Below the pieces are notes generated by a model, which was not told the origin of the DNA, made no database searches, and saw nothing but the letters and a program-made list of their open reading frames with translations. The position numbers and the translations under genes are program-made. A DNA stretch of 41,394 nt from Metabacillus niabensis (GTDB lineage Bacteria; Bacillota; Bacilli; Bacillales; Bacillaceae): positions 1 through 41,394 of the forward strand of contig NZ_CADEPK010000299.1 of assembly GCF_902829255.1 (NCBI RefSeq), written 5' to 3'. Of the stretch, positions 33,018 through 41,393 are shown piece by piece (within the stretch, counting starts at the first letter, position 1; every line of letters starts with the position of its first letter).

Positions 33018-33174
33018 TTATGCTATTAATATATCATATAAAATTTACCAATACCATTACAGTTTAACGAAAGCGCCGTACAGTAAAGAAGGGGAAAATA
33101 GTATAACGTTGAATAATACACTAAATAAAAATTTTAAATGATCGGAAGCTACTAAAACAAAAGGAGCTATACAG

Positions 33175-33624
33175 ATGAACTCTATATTTGTTTCCAAGCA
33201 TAAAGATGAAATACTGAATCGGATTGATAGTTTAAGTGCAAATTCACAACCAATTTGGGGGAAGATGGATGTCGCCCAAATGCTATCCCATTGCTCATCC
33301 TTTCAAGATATTGCAATGGGATATTCGTTTCCGAAGAGAGGCTGGTTAGGGATAGTAGTAGGAGGATTCGCCAAACCTATTTTTTATAACGATAAGCCAG
33401 CACCAAAAAATATGTCGACAATTCCAACTATTTTAATAGCAGATAAAAGAGAGTTTGAAATCGAAAGAGAAAAACTAAAGCAAAAAATTATTACATTCCA
33501 AAAGAACGGCCCTGAAAAATGCACAAGTCATCCCCATCCCTTTTTTGGTAAACTCACTCCTGAGCAATGGGGAAAAGGAATCTACAAGCATCTTGATCAT
33601 CATTTAAGACAATTTGGAGTGTAA
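33175..33624 (+). CDS. DUF1569 family protein
   Basis: AAAAGGAGCTATACAG precedes ATG 33175. The 149-residue product has the DUF1569 (DinB-like) layout: WGKMDVAQMLSHCSSFQDIA near the front, HPHPFFGKLTPEQWGKGIYK and the terminal HLDHHLRQFGV. The histidines are placed as in DinB-type metal sites. Function unknown. A second, decayed copy lies at 36878. Confidence 0.85.
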   Translation: MNSIFVSKHKDEILNRIDSLSANSQPIWGKMDVAQMLSHCSSFQDIAMGYSFPKRGWLGIVVGGFAKPIFYNDKPAPKNMSTIPTILIADKREFEIEREKLKQKIITFQKNGPEKCTSHPHPFFGKLTPEQWGKGIYKHLDHHLRQFGV

Positions 33625-33649
33625 ACCTGACTTGCCTAGATGAATATCT

Positions 33650-33788
33650 TAAAATATTCTTTATTACATATTAGAGATTGATGAGGAACCTGTCGTTATT
33701 AGACGAATCGTTAAAAATAACGTTATGGAAATGGTGGATTACTTATATGACGGGAAGGAACTGTTGAATACTAAGTGTACTGACTAGA
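33650..33788 (+). pseudogene. Gene tail of unknown family
   Basis: A frame without any start codon reads LEIDEEPVVIRRIVKNNVME, then VDYLYDGKELLNTK, and stops at 33788. The composition is protein-like, so this is probably the end of a deleted gene. Confidence 0.35.
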
Positions 33789-33844
33789 GGAAGCTGAATC
33801 ATAGGCTAATATGTTTTTATTTACCCCTTGACGAAGAAAGAAAC

Positions 33845-33868
33845 AAAAAAGACCTTATTCAGGTCTTT
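33845..33868 (-). terminator. Terminator overlapping the end of the sinI-like gene
   Basis: On the minus strand AAAGACC, loop TGAATAA, GGTCTTTTTT. The first arm encodes the last codons of the small gene, and the loop contains its stop codon. The hairpin therefore starts inside the coding sequence. Confidence 0.85.
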
Positions 33869-33983
33869 GGTTACTCAAGAAGAATTCTCTTATCTCACTT
33901 GGAGATAGTCCTAATTCAAGAGCTAGCAAAAGTAATTCCGTCCATTCTGGGTCAAGTTTCTTACTTTCGAGTGTACTGATCAC
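33855..33983 (-). CDS. SinI-like anti-repressor, 42 residues
   Basis: GTG 33983 lies eight bases after AGGAGG. The product is MISTLESKKLDPEWTELLLL, then ALELGLSPSEIREFFLSNQR. LDPEWTELLxxAxExGLSPxEIRxFL is the SinI/anti-repressor motif that pairs with SinR by helix exchange. No sinR lies next to it, so it is an orphan. It could modulate the host SinR and thus the switch between matrix formation and motility. Confidence 0.85.
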   Translation of the reverse strand: MISTLESKKLDPEWTELLLLALELGLSPSEIREFFLSNQRPE

Positions 33984-34266
33984 TCATTATACCTCCTAAA
34001 GTAATGTTTTTTTCTAGTTCTAATTATGCGTCATCGACTAATATGGAGAAAGAGCATTAGGAATTAATTTAGTTACAATTACTTGTTTTGATAGGATGAC
34101 TTATGCACTATTAAAAATTTTATACATATGGAGAAATGAACTATGTAAAAATTGTACAGGCATATTGGGGTGAATAGTATTCCCTAGTAAATGCGTGTCA
34201 TTAGCAAAATTCACTAAAAAACCCACTACAAAGTAATCTAGTTATATATTATTTTGCAATTTGAAC

Positions 34267-35040
34267 TTATGGAGTAATATTCATTTGCATAAACCATTCT
34301 TTCATAGCCATAACAATTGTTTCAATTTGCTTGCTCTCTGAGATCGTTGGTTTTTGGTCTCCATCCTGCATGCCGTATGAACCGAATTGGCTGTGGTTTC
34401 CTCCATTTATACTGACAAAAGCTGTGTCTTTAGGAAGGTTTTTTTTCGATTTCTCCCATTGCTTCTTGTTTAGAACTCCGTCATTGGTACCAGTAAGTTG
34501 CAGCACAGATAGATTTGTATCTTTGAGAGCGCCGTCTTCATCTGCATATGAAGCGAGAAAAAATACTCCTTTAAGCTTTTCGGTATGTTCAACCGCATAC
34601 CTTGAAGCAAAAACGCCTCCTAACGAATGTCCGCCGATGACATAGGATTCCTTTGGGTATTCGGCAAGGAAAGAGTCTGCCTTATTTTGTCCGAAGATTG
34701 AAAGGTTTAACGGCATATTTGCAATATAGACTCGATGACCAGATTTAGCTAGCTCCCTTGCTAGAGGGGAATAGCTGATTGGCTCGACTAATCCTCCTGG
34801 ATAAAAGATGATATTGGGCTCTTTTATTTGTTGATCATCAGTAGATTCAAATTTATACCCATCCTTTACCTCAGTCACCCGAACCTTGCTATCACTTTGA
34901 AAGTCAGAAAGTGCTTGTTCCGACGGTTGGTATGTTACAGAATTCAAGTATATAAACAACGATGCTAGAGCGAGAAGTATGAATAAACATGCGCCAAGGA
35001 TTATTTTAAACCTTAAGCTTTTATGCCTGATTTTTAACAT
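34267..35040 (-). CDS. Membrane-anchored alpha/beta hydrolase
   Basis: 257 residues. The N-terminus carries a basic start and one membrane helix (KIILGACLFILLALASLFIY). The outside part is an alpha/beta hydrolase: IIFYPGGLVEPISYSPLARE with the oxyanion region, SYVIGGHSLGGVFASRYA with nucleophile serine (GHSLG, about residue 138), LQLTGTNDGVL with the acid residue, and NGGNHSQFG with the catalytic histidine. A lipase/esterase acting at the cell surface is likely. It is 47 bases downstream of ctaA, on the same strand. Substrate unknown. Confidence 0.82.
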   Translation of the reverse strand: MLKIRHKSLRFKIILGACLFILLALASLFIYLNSVTYQPSEQALSDFQSDSKVRVTEVKDGYKFESTDDQQIKEPNIIFYPGGLVEPISYSPLARELAKSGHRVYIANMPLNLSIFGQNKADSFLAEYPKESYVIGGHSLGGVFASRYAVEHTEKLKGVFFLASYADEDGALKDTNLSVLQLTGTNDGVLNKKQWEKSKKNLPKDTAFVSINGGNHSQFGSYGMQDGDQKPTISESKQIETIVMAMKEWFMQMNITP

Positions 35041-35087
35041 GACAATAGCTAACCCCGTTTCTATTACAGTGAAATAAAAATACTATT

Positions 35088-36005
35088 TTATGACGCTACT
35101 GGTTTGCTTAGTCTCCACACTAAATAACTCATGTAGGATAAAAGACCAAAAAGGACAGCAATGCTCGTTACATGAGCGAGCACGACGAACATATACACCT
35201 CTGGATTGTCCATTGTGAACATTAGACTAGCGCCAGATGCAACTTGAAACAAAATGAGTGCAACAGATGAGTATCCGAGAATTCTAAGCTCACGAATGTT
35301 CCAATAGAAACGAAATAGAAGCCAGCAAAGGATAAGAATGAAAATGACAAGGATGAGACCAGCGAGTCGGTGGAGAAAGGCGATTCCTACCGCACCTGTT
35401 AAACCTGGAAAAATCACTCCATTGCAAAGTGGAAAACCAGAGCATGCTGCTGCCGAGTTTGTATGACTTACAAATGCTCCCGTATAGACGACTACATAAG
35501 AATAAACAGTCGTTATCCAAACATAGTTACGAAGACGATTACTTGTTCTCGGCATTTGGTTAAATAAAGCTAATCCTCCTAATTTCTCTTCCTGTCTTGC
35601 TCCAAGACTCGTCATTAAAGAGCAGGCAAGTGATATAAAAGCAAAGCCTAAATGTAAAGCCATAACTGGTGGGGACTGAGTAAACACGACAGCGAGAGCA
35701 CCCATTATTCCTTGAATGCTCACGAAAACAACCGTTAAGACTGCAAATAAGATTAAATCTTTACGATGTCGATAGTAAATCACAAATAAAATAAGTGTGA
35801 TGATCGAAAGAATGCCTGCTGTCGAGCTAACTAGTCGATGTGTATATTCAATAATGGAAGCGAGTGTATGGGCAGGAACAAATTTTCCATGACATAAAGG
35901 CCATTCGTTCCCACAGCCGAGTCCTGATTCGGTACGAGTGACAACTCCACCTCCAAATGTTGCGAAAAACATAAAAATTGTAGTTAGATAACTTAACTTT
36001 TTCAT
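35088..36005 (-). CDS. ctaA: Haem A synthase CtaA
   Basis: 305 residues with eight membrane segments in two related halves. ESGLGCGNEWPLCHG (about residues 27-41) and NSAAACSGFPLCNG give the two cysteine pairs. IIEYTHRL, LHLGF, LHRLAG and HVTSI give the haem-ligand histidines of the COX15/CtaA family, which turns haem O into haem A for cytochrome oxidases. It is as long as B. subtilis CtaA. No ctaB or ctaC genes adjoin it; it is divergent from a TetR regulator instead. This might be a second copy or a relocated gene. Confidence 0.92.
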   Translation of the reverse strand: MKKLSYLTTIFMFFATFGGGVVTRTESGLGCGNEWPLCHGKFVPAHTLASIIEYTHRLVSSTAGILSIITLILFVIYYRHRKDLILFAVLTVVFVSIQGIMGALAVVFTQSPPVMALHLGFAFISLACSLMTSLGARQEEKLGGLALFNQMPRTSNRLRNYVWITTVYSYVVVYTGAFVSHTNSAAACSGFPLCNGVIFPGLTGAVGIAFLHRLAGLILVIFILILCWLLFRFYWNIRELRILGYSSVALILFQVASGASLMFTMDNPEVYMFVVLAHVTSIAVLFGLLSYMSYLVWRLSKPVAS

Positions 36006-36054
36006 TCGCTTGATACCTCACGATTAATGATAGGATTGTTTGAAGTCCATTAAA

Positions 36055-36076
36055 TTATATTTACTGGTAAGTATAA
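36055..36076. promoter_or_regulatory. Palindromic operator candidate between ctaA and the TetR gene
   Basis: TTATA-T-TTAC-TG-GTAA-G-TATAA is a 22-base palindrome with one mismatched pair, centred 60 bases from ctaA's start and 70 from the TetR start. Its size and place fit a TetR dimer site controlling both genes. Confidence 0.55.
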
Positions 36077-36134
36077 TTACAAGTTGATTTTGATAAATAC
36101 GAGCATTTGTCATAAAATGTTCATGGAGGGAATT

Positions 36135-36749
36135 ATGAAAAATCATACGAATAGAGTACCAGGTAGACCAAAACACGATAAAGAATGTGAGCCCATACAT
36201 GATCTGATTATTCGAACTGCATCCAAGCTTTTTATGGAGAAAGGGTATGAACAAGTGTCCTTGCAACAAATTGCCAACGCTTGCAATGTATCAAAACCAT
36301 CCATCTATTATCATTTCACAAGTAAGCCGGAACTATTTAAAGCTTCTGTGACGACAATGTTAAATAATGTGTATGAAAAAATAAAGTATTTACTTCGTGA
36401 AGCTGAGAGTATAGAGTCAGGGCTAGTGCGTGTAGCTGAGGCAAGGCTAGCGAATCCACATGCCGAGCTGCAAACGATTATAAATGAGGCAGAGGGTAAC
36501 TTAAACGAAGAACAAATTCAAGAGATTAGAGAGGCAGAACTACAGATTTATCGGTTATTAGCTGATTATTTCGAGGGTGCAATGGACAAACAGTTTTTTA
36601 GAAAAAATGATCCGATGCTTCTTGCTCAGCTTTTCTCATCTATGCTCTTGATTGGAAATAGAAAAGAAACAATGAGCCAATATGAATCAAGCTATGATGT
36701 GGGAAAAAAACTAGTGGACATATTTCTGCACGGAACAACGGAGCGATGA
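36135..36749 (+). CDS. TetR-family regulator
   Basis: The frame is open from 36084, but ATG 36135, five bases after GGAGG, is the natural start and gives a 204-residue product. Residues about 20-65 form the TetR helix-turn-helix (IIRTASKLFMEKGYEQVSLQ, IANACNVSKPSIYYHFTSKP). The rest is a helical ligand domain. It is divergently placed to ctaA with a shared palindrome, so it may respond to a respiratory or membrane signal. Ligand unknown. Confidence 0.88.
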   Translation: MKNHTNRVPGRPKHDKECEPIHDLIIRTASKLFMEKGYEQVSLQQIANACNVSKPSIYYHFTSKPELFKASVTTMLNNVYEKIKYLLREAESIESGLVRVAEARLANPHAELQTIINEAEGNLNEEQIQEIREAELQIYRLLADYFEGAMDKQFFRKNDPMLLAQLFSSMLLIGNRKETMSQYESSYDVGKKLVDIFLHGTTER

Positions 36750-36877
36750 AGCTACCTGTATTGAATAAAAAGTTTACAAGAAGTCGATTTCTAAATGAAT
36801 TAGATTATTTTAAGAGCTGATTGGTTCTAACATGATTTTACTGGTGCCAAGGCTTCGTCATTAGCTCATCTTATTGA
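36750..36877. other. Short gap after the TetR gene
   Basis: Nothing recognisable. Together with the DUF1569 remnant and the stretch up to 37112, it makes up about 360 bases without an intact gene. Confidence 0.4.
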
Positions 36878-36972
36878 ATTGACAAATTAAACAATAATTC
36901 ACAACCAAGTTGCGGGAAGATGAATGTTGCACAAATGTAGGTACATTGCTCTTCCTTTCAAGATATCAAATA
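36878..36972 (+). pseudogene. Decayed second copy of the DUF1569 gene
   Basis: The frame reads IDKLNNNSQPSCGKMNVAQM, a stop (TAG), then VHCSSFQDI. The intact gene at 33175 has IDSLSANSQPIWGKMDVAQM and LSHCSSFQDI at the same place. Later, around 37018, FLPTILPVS may match STIPTILIA. There is no start codon and the frame is broken, so this is a ghost of a duplication 3.7 kb from the intact gene. Confidence 0.78.
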
Positions 36973-37112
36973 TAAAGATAGGCAATCTTTTTTGTGCACA
37001 TCGTTTACTATGTAACCTTGATTTTCTACCAACTATCCTGCCAGTTAGTCTAATAGTAAAACGATATGCACTCGTTATTTAAGCGGTGGTGGAAATTATA
37101 CCAGGTAAGCGC

Positions 37113-37652
37113 TTATTTAATCCTTGCCTCAGATAAACGTTTCACAATCTCAGATACCGTTTCTTCAGGAGTCATATCCGACGAATCTAGCCAAAGTCCT
37201 ATTCTTGGGTTTTCATTGATAAGTACGTCATAAAGAGATTTAACGTGCCAAGTAGTATAGCCTGACTTATTTCGCTTTTTCTCTCTTTCAATGACTTCTT
37301 CGACGCTTGGATTTAGTGTTATAAAGTAAATGGGAGTAGATTCGAATTCGTTTAAAAAAGAAGCGGTCTCTTTTCCTAAATAAGTATCTTGGACAACTAC
37401 TGAAAACCCTGCATTATAATACATTTCAGTCACGTTTGCTGCCATTTTATAACGAAGTCGCAATTGCTCAACGGCACTTTGAGAATAATCTGGCGTCATC
37501 TCGAGCTTCCCAGTTACGATCATTTTTCGAAAAGTATCTCCTCGCACATGAACACCTTTTTCAAACTTCTCAGCTAATATTTGTGCGATGGTTGATTTTC
37601 CTGCTGCCATTATTCCCGTTATAATATAAATTCCTTTTTCAAGAGTCATCAT
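37113..37652 (-). CDS. P-loop kinase (AAA_33-like)
   Basis: 179 residues. Walker A is GIMAAGKSTIAQ (about residues 13-24), followed by HVRGDTFRKMIVTG with the substrate-side aspartate, VVVQDTYLG, and REKKRNKSGYTTWH with the arginine lid. This is the layout of small-molecule kinases close to chloramphenicol phosphotransferase and gluconate kinase. AAGGGGC lies eight bases before the first ATG. It heads a leftward unit that ends near the TetR region. Substrate unknown. Confidence 0.8.
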   Translation of the reverse strand: MMTLEKGIYIITGIMAAGKSTIAQILAEKFEKGVHVRGDTFRKMIVTGKLEMTPDYSQSAVEQLRLRYKMAANVTEMYYNAGFSVVVQDTYLGKETASFLNEFESTPIYFITLNPSVEEVIEREKKRNKSGYTTWHVKSLYDVLINENPRIGLWLDSSDMTPEETVSEIVKRLSEARIK

Positions 37653-37679
37653 TTATAGCCCCTTATCATCTTTTTAATA

Positions 37680-38141
37680 CTAGGTTAAATCTGTTTCTTT
37701 TTCATATAGTTTGATATGATTACCGCTTACGCCATATACGAGACCACTATTTCGCCAGCCATATTTTTCATAATAATCCTCAAGATCTGTTGATAAATAA
37801 AGCTTATCGAATCCTTTTTTCGCTGCTTCTTGTAAACTATGTTGAAGGAGCTTCGAGCCTATTTCTCTTCCTCTAAACTCTTCATTAACGTAAAGGCAAG
37901 CAAGCCATGGGCATAGATCCTGGCGGCTATTCAGGTCATTTCTTAATAATGCATATGTACCAATGATCTGTCCATTTTCTATTGCCACATAAAACCTTGG
38001 GATATCTGATGAAGTAGTGCAAGAATGAACGATAGCGTCTTCATAAAATTTGTAATTGTTCTCGTTTCCCCATTGTTTCCAAAATACTTGAACTGCTTTA
38101 TCAAAAAGGCTATTTCTATCCTTTAATTCAACAATTTCCAT
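37680..38141 (-). CDS. GNAT-family N-acetyltransferase
   Basis: I choose ATG 38141, eight bases after GGGGA, giving a 153-residue product starting MEIVELKDRNSLFDKAVQVF. The acetyl-CoA loop is LYVNEEFRGREIGSKLLQHS (R/Q-x-x-G-x-G/A type). The C-terminal KLYLSTDLEDYYEKYGWRN is the usual GNAT end. It is 27 bases upstream of the kinase, on the same strand, so the two are probably co-transcribed. Substrate unknown. Confidence 0.83.
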   Translation of the reverse strand: MEIVELKDRNSLFDKAVQVFWKQWGNENNYKFYEDAIVHSCTTSSDIPRFYVAIENGQIIGTYALLRNDLNSRQDLCPWLACLYVNEEFRGREIGSKLLQHSLQEAAKKGFDKLYLSTDLEDYYEKYGWRNSGLVYGVSGNHIKLYEKETDLT

Positions 38142-38244
38142 ACAAATTCCCCATTCCACACATTAAAATATAAAAGCTATATAACGAAGATTTTTAAATA
38201 CAAATTCGATTCCTCTTTCATAACAAGTTCATTTAATAAGAATC

Positions 38245-38808
38245 TTATGCTCGACTCCAAATTCTTTTAACTTCTTTTAAATTCTTTTTCTCAAACGTTA
38301 ATCTATAAATATCCGGCATCTCAAGGTCCTGCCAAAAGTTAAAATGATATTTTTTATCAAAATAATTCATCATAAGTACCATAATATTCCCGTGCGTTCC
38401 TACAACAATATTTTTTTCTTCATGCGTTACTAATACTTTTAAAATGGCTGTTATTCCACGCTTTTGAGCTATTTGATTAGATTCTCCACCTTCGAAGGAA
38501 AAGGTCGGATCCTCCCATACCTTTTTAATAGCTGTTTGAAAGTCCTCAGGGAGAGGCTTTGTGGATAAGGTCCGTTCCTTAAAGCCGTCCTCAAGGATAA
38601 TCTCTTTCCCTAAGAAGTTTGCAATACCCTCGACTGTTTGAATCGCTCTTTTGTATGGACTAGAAATAATCTGATCGACCTTTTCTTTCCAGAGTATGTT
38701 GCTAATTCTTTCAGCATCGGCGAGACCCTTAGCGGATAGAGGTCTTCCTAATTCATCAGGGGTATATGTAGAATGGGCGTGTCGTACAAGGTAGATATTC
38801 GTTGGCAA
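38245..38808 (-). CDS. Histidine phosphatase family protein
   Basis: The TTG start at 38808 follows GAGAGGACAATA. The product begins PTNIYLVRHAHSTYTPDE, with the RHA phosphohistidine motif of the phosphoglycerate-mutase-like superfamily (RHA in place of RHG). It continues LSAKGLADAERI, ISSPYKRAIQTVEGI, the acid residue in ERTLS, and VGTHGNIMVLMM with the second histidine. 187 residues, a typical length. Substrate unknown. Confidence 0.88.
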   Translation of the reverse strand: MPTNIYLVRHAHSTYTPDELGRPLSAKGLADAERISNILWKEKVDQIISSPYKRAIQTVEGIANFLGKEIILEDGFKERTLSTKPLPEDFQTAIKKVWEDPTFSFEGGESNQIAQKRGITAILKVLVTHEEKNIVVGTHGNIMVLMMNYFDKKYHFNFWQDLEMPDIYRLTFEKKNLKEVKRIWSRA

Positions 38809-38890
38809 TATTGTCCTCTCCCATATCGTCTTTTTTAAGCTATACCTTTAGTATTCTTCTTCTTTTCCGAACATCCTGCATGATAGGAAA

Positions 38891-38926
38891 ATAGAAAAAG
38901 CGATGCTTCGTTATGAAGTATCGCTT
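38891..38926 (-). terminator. Intrinsic terminator of the SDR gene
   Basis: On the minus strand AAGCGATACTTC, loop ATAAC, GAAGCATCGCTT runs into TTTCTATTTT, about 90 bases after the SDR stop. Confidence 0.82.
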
Positions 38927-39016
38927 CCTGTTACTGAATAACTGTACAAGCTTTTTCGATTAATTGGGAGTTTAGTAAAAGTATATCCTTTGCTTAATGG
39001 CAAAGAATGTACCTAA

Positions 39017-40060
39017 TCATGACGTCTCACTACTCTCTTTTTGGAACCAAGACTTTAGTAGCTCTTGCTCCTTATCCCGAGAAATCCCCGCTCTTCGTTC
39101 TGTATCCTGCCTATCCTTCTCCCATTGATAAACATCATGTATTGTTTCTTCAAGAGGGCGGAAGGAAAGTCCAGCGGCAACAGCCTTTTCTATGCTGATA
39201 CGAAACGATCCTTTCCACGGTTCTTTTTCTCCTTCTAACGGATAGTGTTCAGGAATCCATAATGGCATTTCTGTCCATGGCTGTATTTTATGCTCTAATA
39301 CGAATTGTTCATCTGCCCATACAAACTCCGTATCACTGTTTGTAACAGCTTTACAGGTATTTAATAGCTCTGCCATAGTCAATTCATAATCAGGCCCAGT
39401 TACATTAAACGTTCCTGCTTTTCTCGTTTCTGCCATATTGAATACCCATGTTGCGAGATCCTTTATATCAATCAATTGAACCAAAGGATTTGGACTTCCT
39501 GGTACCATGATTTTTCCGCCTTGTGCTACCCGCTGCACCCAGTACGGCAGTCGATCTGTATAGTCAAACGGTCCGACAAGCTGCCCTGCTCTAATATGCA
39601 AAACACGCCCTGGCCAATGCTTCTCAGCTTCAGCTTCACATAGTACCTTCAGCGCACCGTAATACTCGTAAGGAGAAATTGACCCTTCCTCAACAGCTTT
39701 CAATTTATCTTTTGGTAACGATTGCAAAAGATAGTCCTCCGTAATATTGTGTGGAATCCAATCTTTATAAACAGAGATGCTTGAGATGTACGTATAATAC
39801 TCAATATTATCCCCAAGTACAGCCGCAGCCTTTTTGATTTGATGAGGAGCGAATCCACAAGTATCTATTGCAACATCCCATTTTCGATTTTTCAAAAGTG
39901 ATAAATCACCGTCTCGATCGCCGATTAAATGCTCCACTTCAGGAAATATCTCTTTATTTGTACCCCGATTAAATAAGGTGACTTCATGTCCTTTTTTCAA
40001 TGCTTCCGCAACTAATGCTTTTCCTAGAAAACGAGTGCCACCAATTATAAGAACTTTCAT
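39017..40060 (-). CDS. NAD-dependent epimerase/dehydratase (extended SDR)
   Basis: ATG 40060 after GGAGG is chosen; the frame continues upstream without a site. The 347-residue product begins MKVLIIGGTRFLGKALVAEA, the TGxxGxxG-like NAD loop in the GGTRFLG form found in CSP41-like and atypical SDR proteins. It continues YTYISSISVYKD (catalytic serine region), YEYYGALKVLCEAEAE (Y-x-x-x-K), then HIRAGQLVGPFDYTDR. Activity on a nucleotide sugar or similar compound is likely. Single gene with its own terminator. Confidence 0.87.
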   Translation of the reverse strand: MKVLIIGGTRFLGKALVAEALKKGHEVTLFNRGTNKEIFPEVEHLIGDRDGDLSLLKNRKWDVAIDTCGFAPHQIKKAAAVLGDNIEYYTYISSISVYKDWIPHNITEDYLLQSLPKDKLKAVEEGSISPYEYYGALKVLCEAEAEKHWPGRVLHIRAGQLVGPFDYTDRLPYWVQRVAQGGKIMVPGSPNPLVQLIDIKDLATWVFNMAETRKAGTFNVTGPDYELTMAELLNTCKAVTNSDTEFVWADEQFVLEHKIQPWTEMPLWIPEHYPLEGEKEPWKGSFRISIEKAVAAGLSFRPLEETIHDVYQWEKDRQDTERRAGISRDKEQELLKSWFQKESSETS

Positions 40061-40470
40061 CGATTTCCTCCATTCATTTTTATTAACCGACAAAAATGCC
40101 TTTCGTTTTATATAACGTTTACTCCTATATAAAAAGTTATGGGGAGTATAAAAGTTTTTTAAGTCTTTCTTTAATCGATTAACACTCAGACTATTAGAGG
40201 GGAGAGATTACAATGAAATGCATATATCCCTGTTAATAAAACTTTTTAGAAATATCTATTGAATCTTCCCTTGCGTCACATTTTAAACTTAAAACTATAA
40301 AAATGATCTAGGTTGTGGAAGGCTGGTGAATTAATTGGATAAAGCGACATTTGGTTTTAAGTCACCCTCTTATAAGGCTCATTTTTAGGTGTATTTCAAT
40401 TCAATCATTCTTGATATTATCCGTATTCTGAGAGGAAAATAGAAACGATTCTATCTGTTTAATCGAGCAA
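40061..40470. other. Intergenic stretch without a recognisable gene
   Basis: About 410 bases. Short AT-rich frames only; no hairpin or RNA element stood out. Confidence 0.4.
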
Positions 40471-40707
40471 TTATTTTTCGCCTATTTTTTTATATTTTTT
40501 ATACAAAAAAACAATCATGACTATGCTAAACGTAATCATAATAGAGTATTTTAAAATCATTAAGAAAAAGTCGGGATACGGAATTTCCTCAGCCGAATTC
40601 ATTCCATTTACATCTGTCGTCATCCTTACTCTATCGATAAATGCTAGCAATACTAAATATGTAGTTATAAATGAATAAATAGCAGTTTTCACTAAAAGTC
40701 GTTCCAT
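40471..40707 (-). CDS. Small membrane protein, 78 residues
   Basis: AGAGGTGATCTAA precedes ATG 40707. Two membrane helices, TAIYSFITTYLVLLAFI and MILKYSIMITFSIVMIVFLY, flank a polar loop of about 25 residues. The end KKYKKIGEK is basic, so it is probably cytoplasmic. Function unknown. It lies 57 bases downstream of the next small membrane protein gene on the same strand. Confidence 0.68.
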   Translation of the reverse strand: MERLLVKTAIYSFITTYLVLLAFIDRVRMTTDVNGMNSAEEIPYPDFFLMILKYSIMITFSIVMIVFLYKKYKKIGEK

Positions 40708-40764
40708 TTAGATCACCTCTAATATTGGTCTTTTGCTACTTCAACATATCCCACCCGTACGAAA

Positions 40765-41004
40765 TTAACCTTTTTTGTTAAATGCTTTACCTAATTTTTG
40801 TGAGAAATAATAGGCTAAAGAGGCTGTGAGCAAAATTATTAGATATGGATATCCAGTATCAATACCAAAGGAAACTTCTTGTTGATAACTATTTATTGAT
40901 GGAACATTAGGGGTATAAAATGCGGTTAATAGCAATCCTGATAAAATTTCGAATAATATAAGGAATAGAGCAAAACTACCTATGAATACTAAATATTTTT
41001 TCAA
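40765..41004 (-). CDS. Small membrane protein, 79 residues
   Basis: GGAGGGATCATTTTGAAA shows the start site: the TTG at 41004 gives MKKYLVFIGSFALFLILFEI. Two hydrophobic helices (residues about 4-28 and 50-68) flank an outside loop with YTPNVPSINSYQQEVSFGID. The size and topology match the neighbouring gene, and the two may act together. Function unknown. Confidence 0.68.
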   Translation of the reverse strand: MKKYLVFIGSFALFLILFEILSGLLLTAFYTPNVPSINSYQQEVSFGIDTGYPYLIILLTASLAYYFSQKLGKAFNKKG

Positions 41005-41189
41005 AATGATCCCTCCGTTTTTTATTAATAGATAGCCTTCTTATATAACTGCCGTTTATGCTTCTACTTAATTAACGAAATGAAAGTCAAAAAGTTGCAA
41101 CCTGGCAAGGATTATCCTGAATTTTTTACCGTAAAAACTGTTGTTTATTGTTAAAGTTAAATATTGGATAAATCATGTATAAACAATAA

Positions 41190-41232
41190 AAAACAAATGC
41201 CAAACCCTTGAATATATTGGGTTTGGCATATT
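41190..41232 (-). terminator. Intrinsic terminator
   Basis: ATGCCAAACCC (41197-41207) and GGGTTTGGCAT (41219-41229) form a perfect 11-bp stem. On the minus strand it runs into TTGTTTTTTATTG, ending the gene that enters from the right edge. Confidence 0.88.
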
Positions 41233-41282
41233 TACTTACTTTTAAAAATTACAATGATGTTAACTAGTTTTGTATAGATTAT

Positions 41283-41393
41283 TCAAATCATGTTAATTAT
41301 AACTACGACTAAACCAATTCCTCCTAAAAATGAATAGAGGTATCCAATAATAAAACTATTTCTATTCTTAAATTCTTTAAATACTAAATAATA
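41283..41393 (-). CDS. C-terminal end of a membrane protein (runs off right edge)
   Basis: On the minus strand a frame enters from the edge, reads YYLVFKEFKNRNSFIIGYLY, then SFLGGIGLVVVIINMI, and stops at 41283. One clear membrane helix is visible. A terminator follows at the right distance, which supports a real gene. Only 36 residues are seen, so no family can be named. Confidence 0.5.
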   Translation of the reverse strand, partial: YYLVFKEFKNRNSFIIGYLYSFLGGIGLVVVIINMI

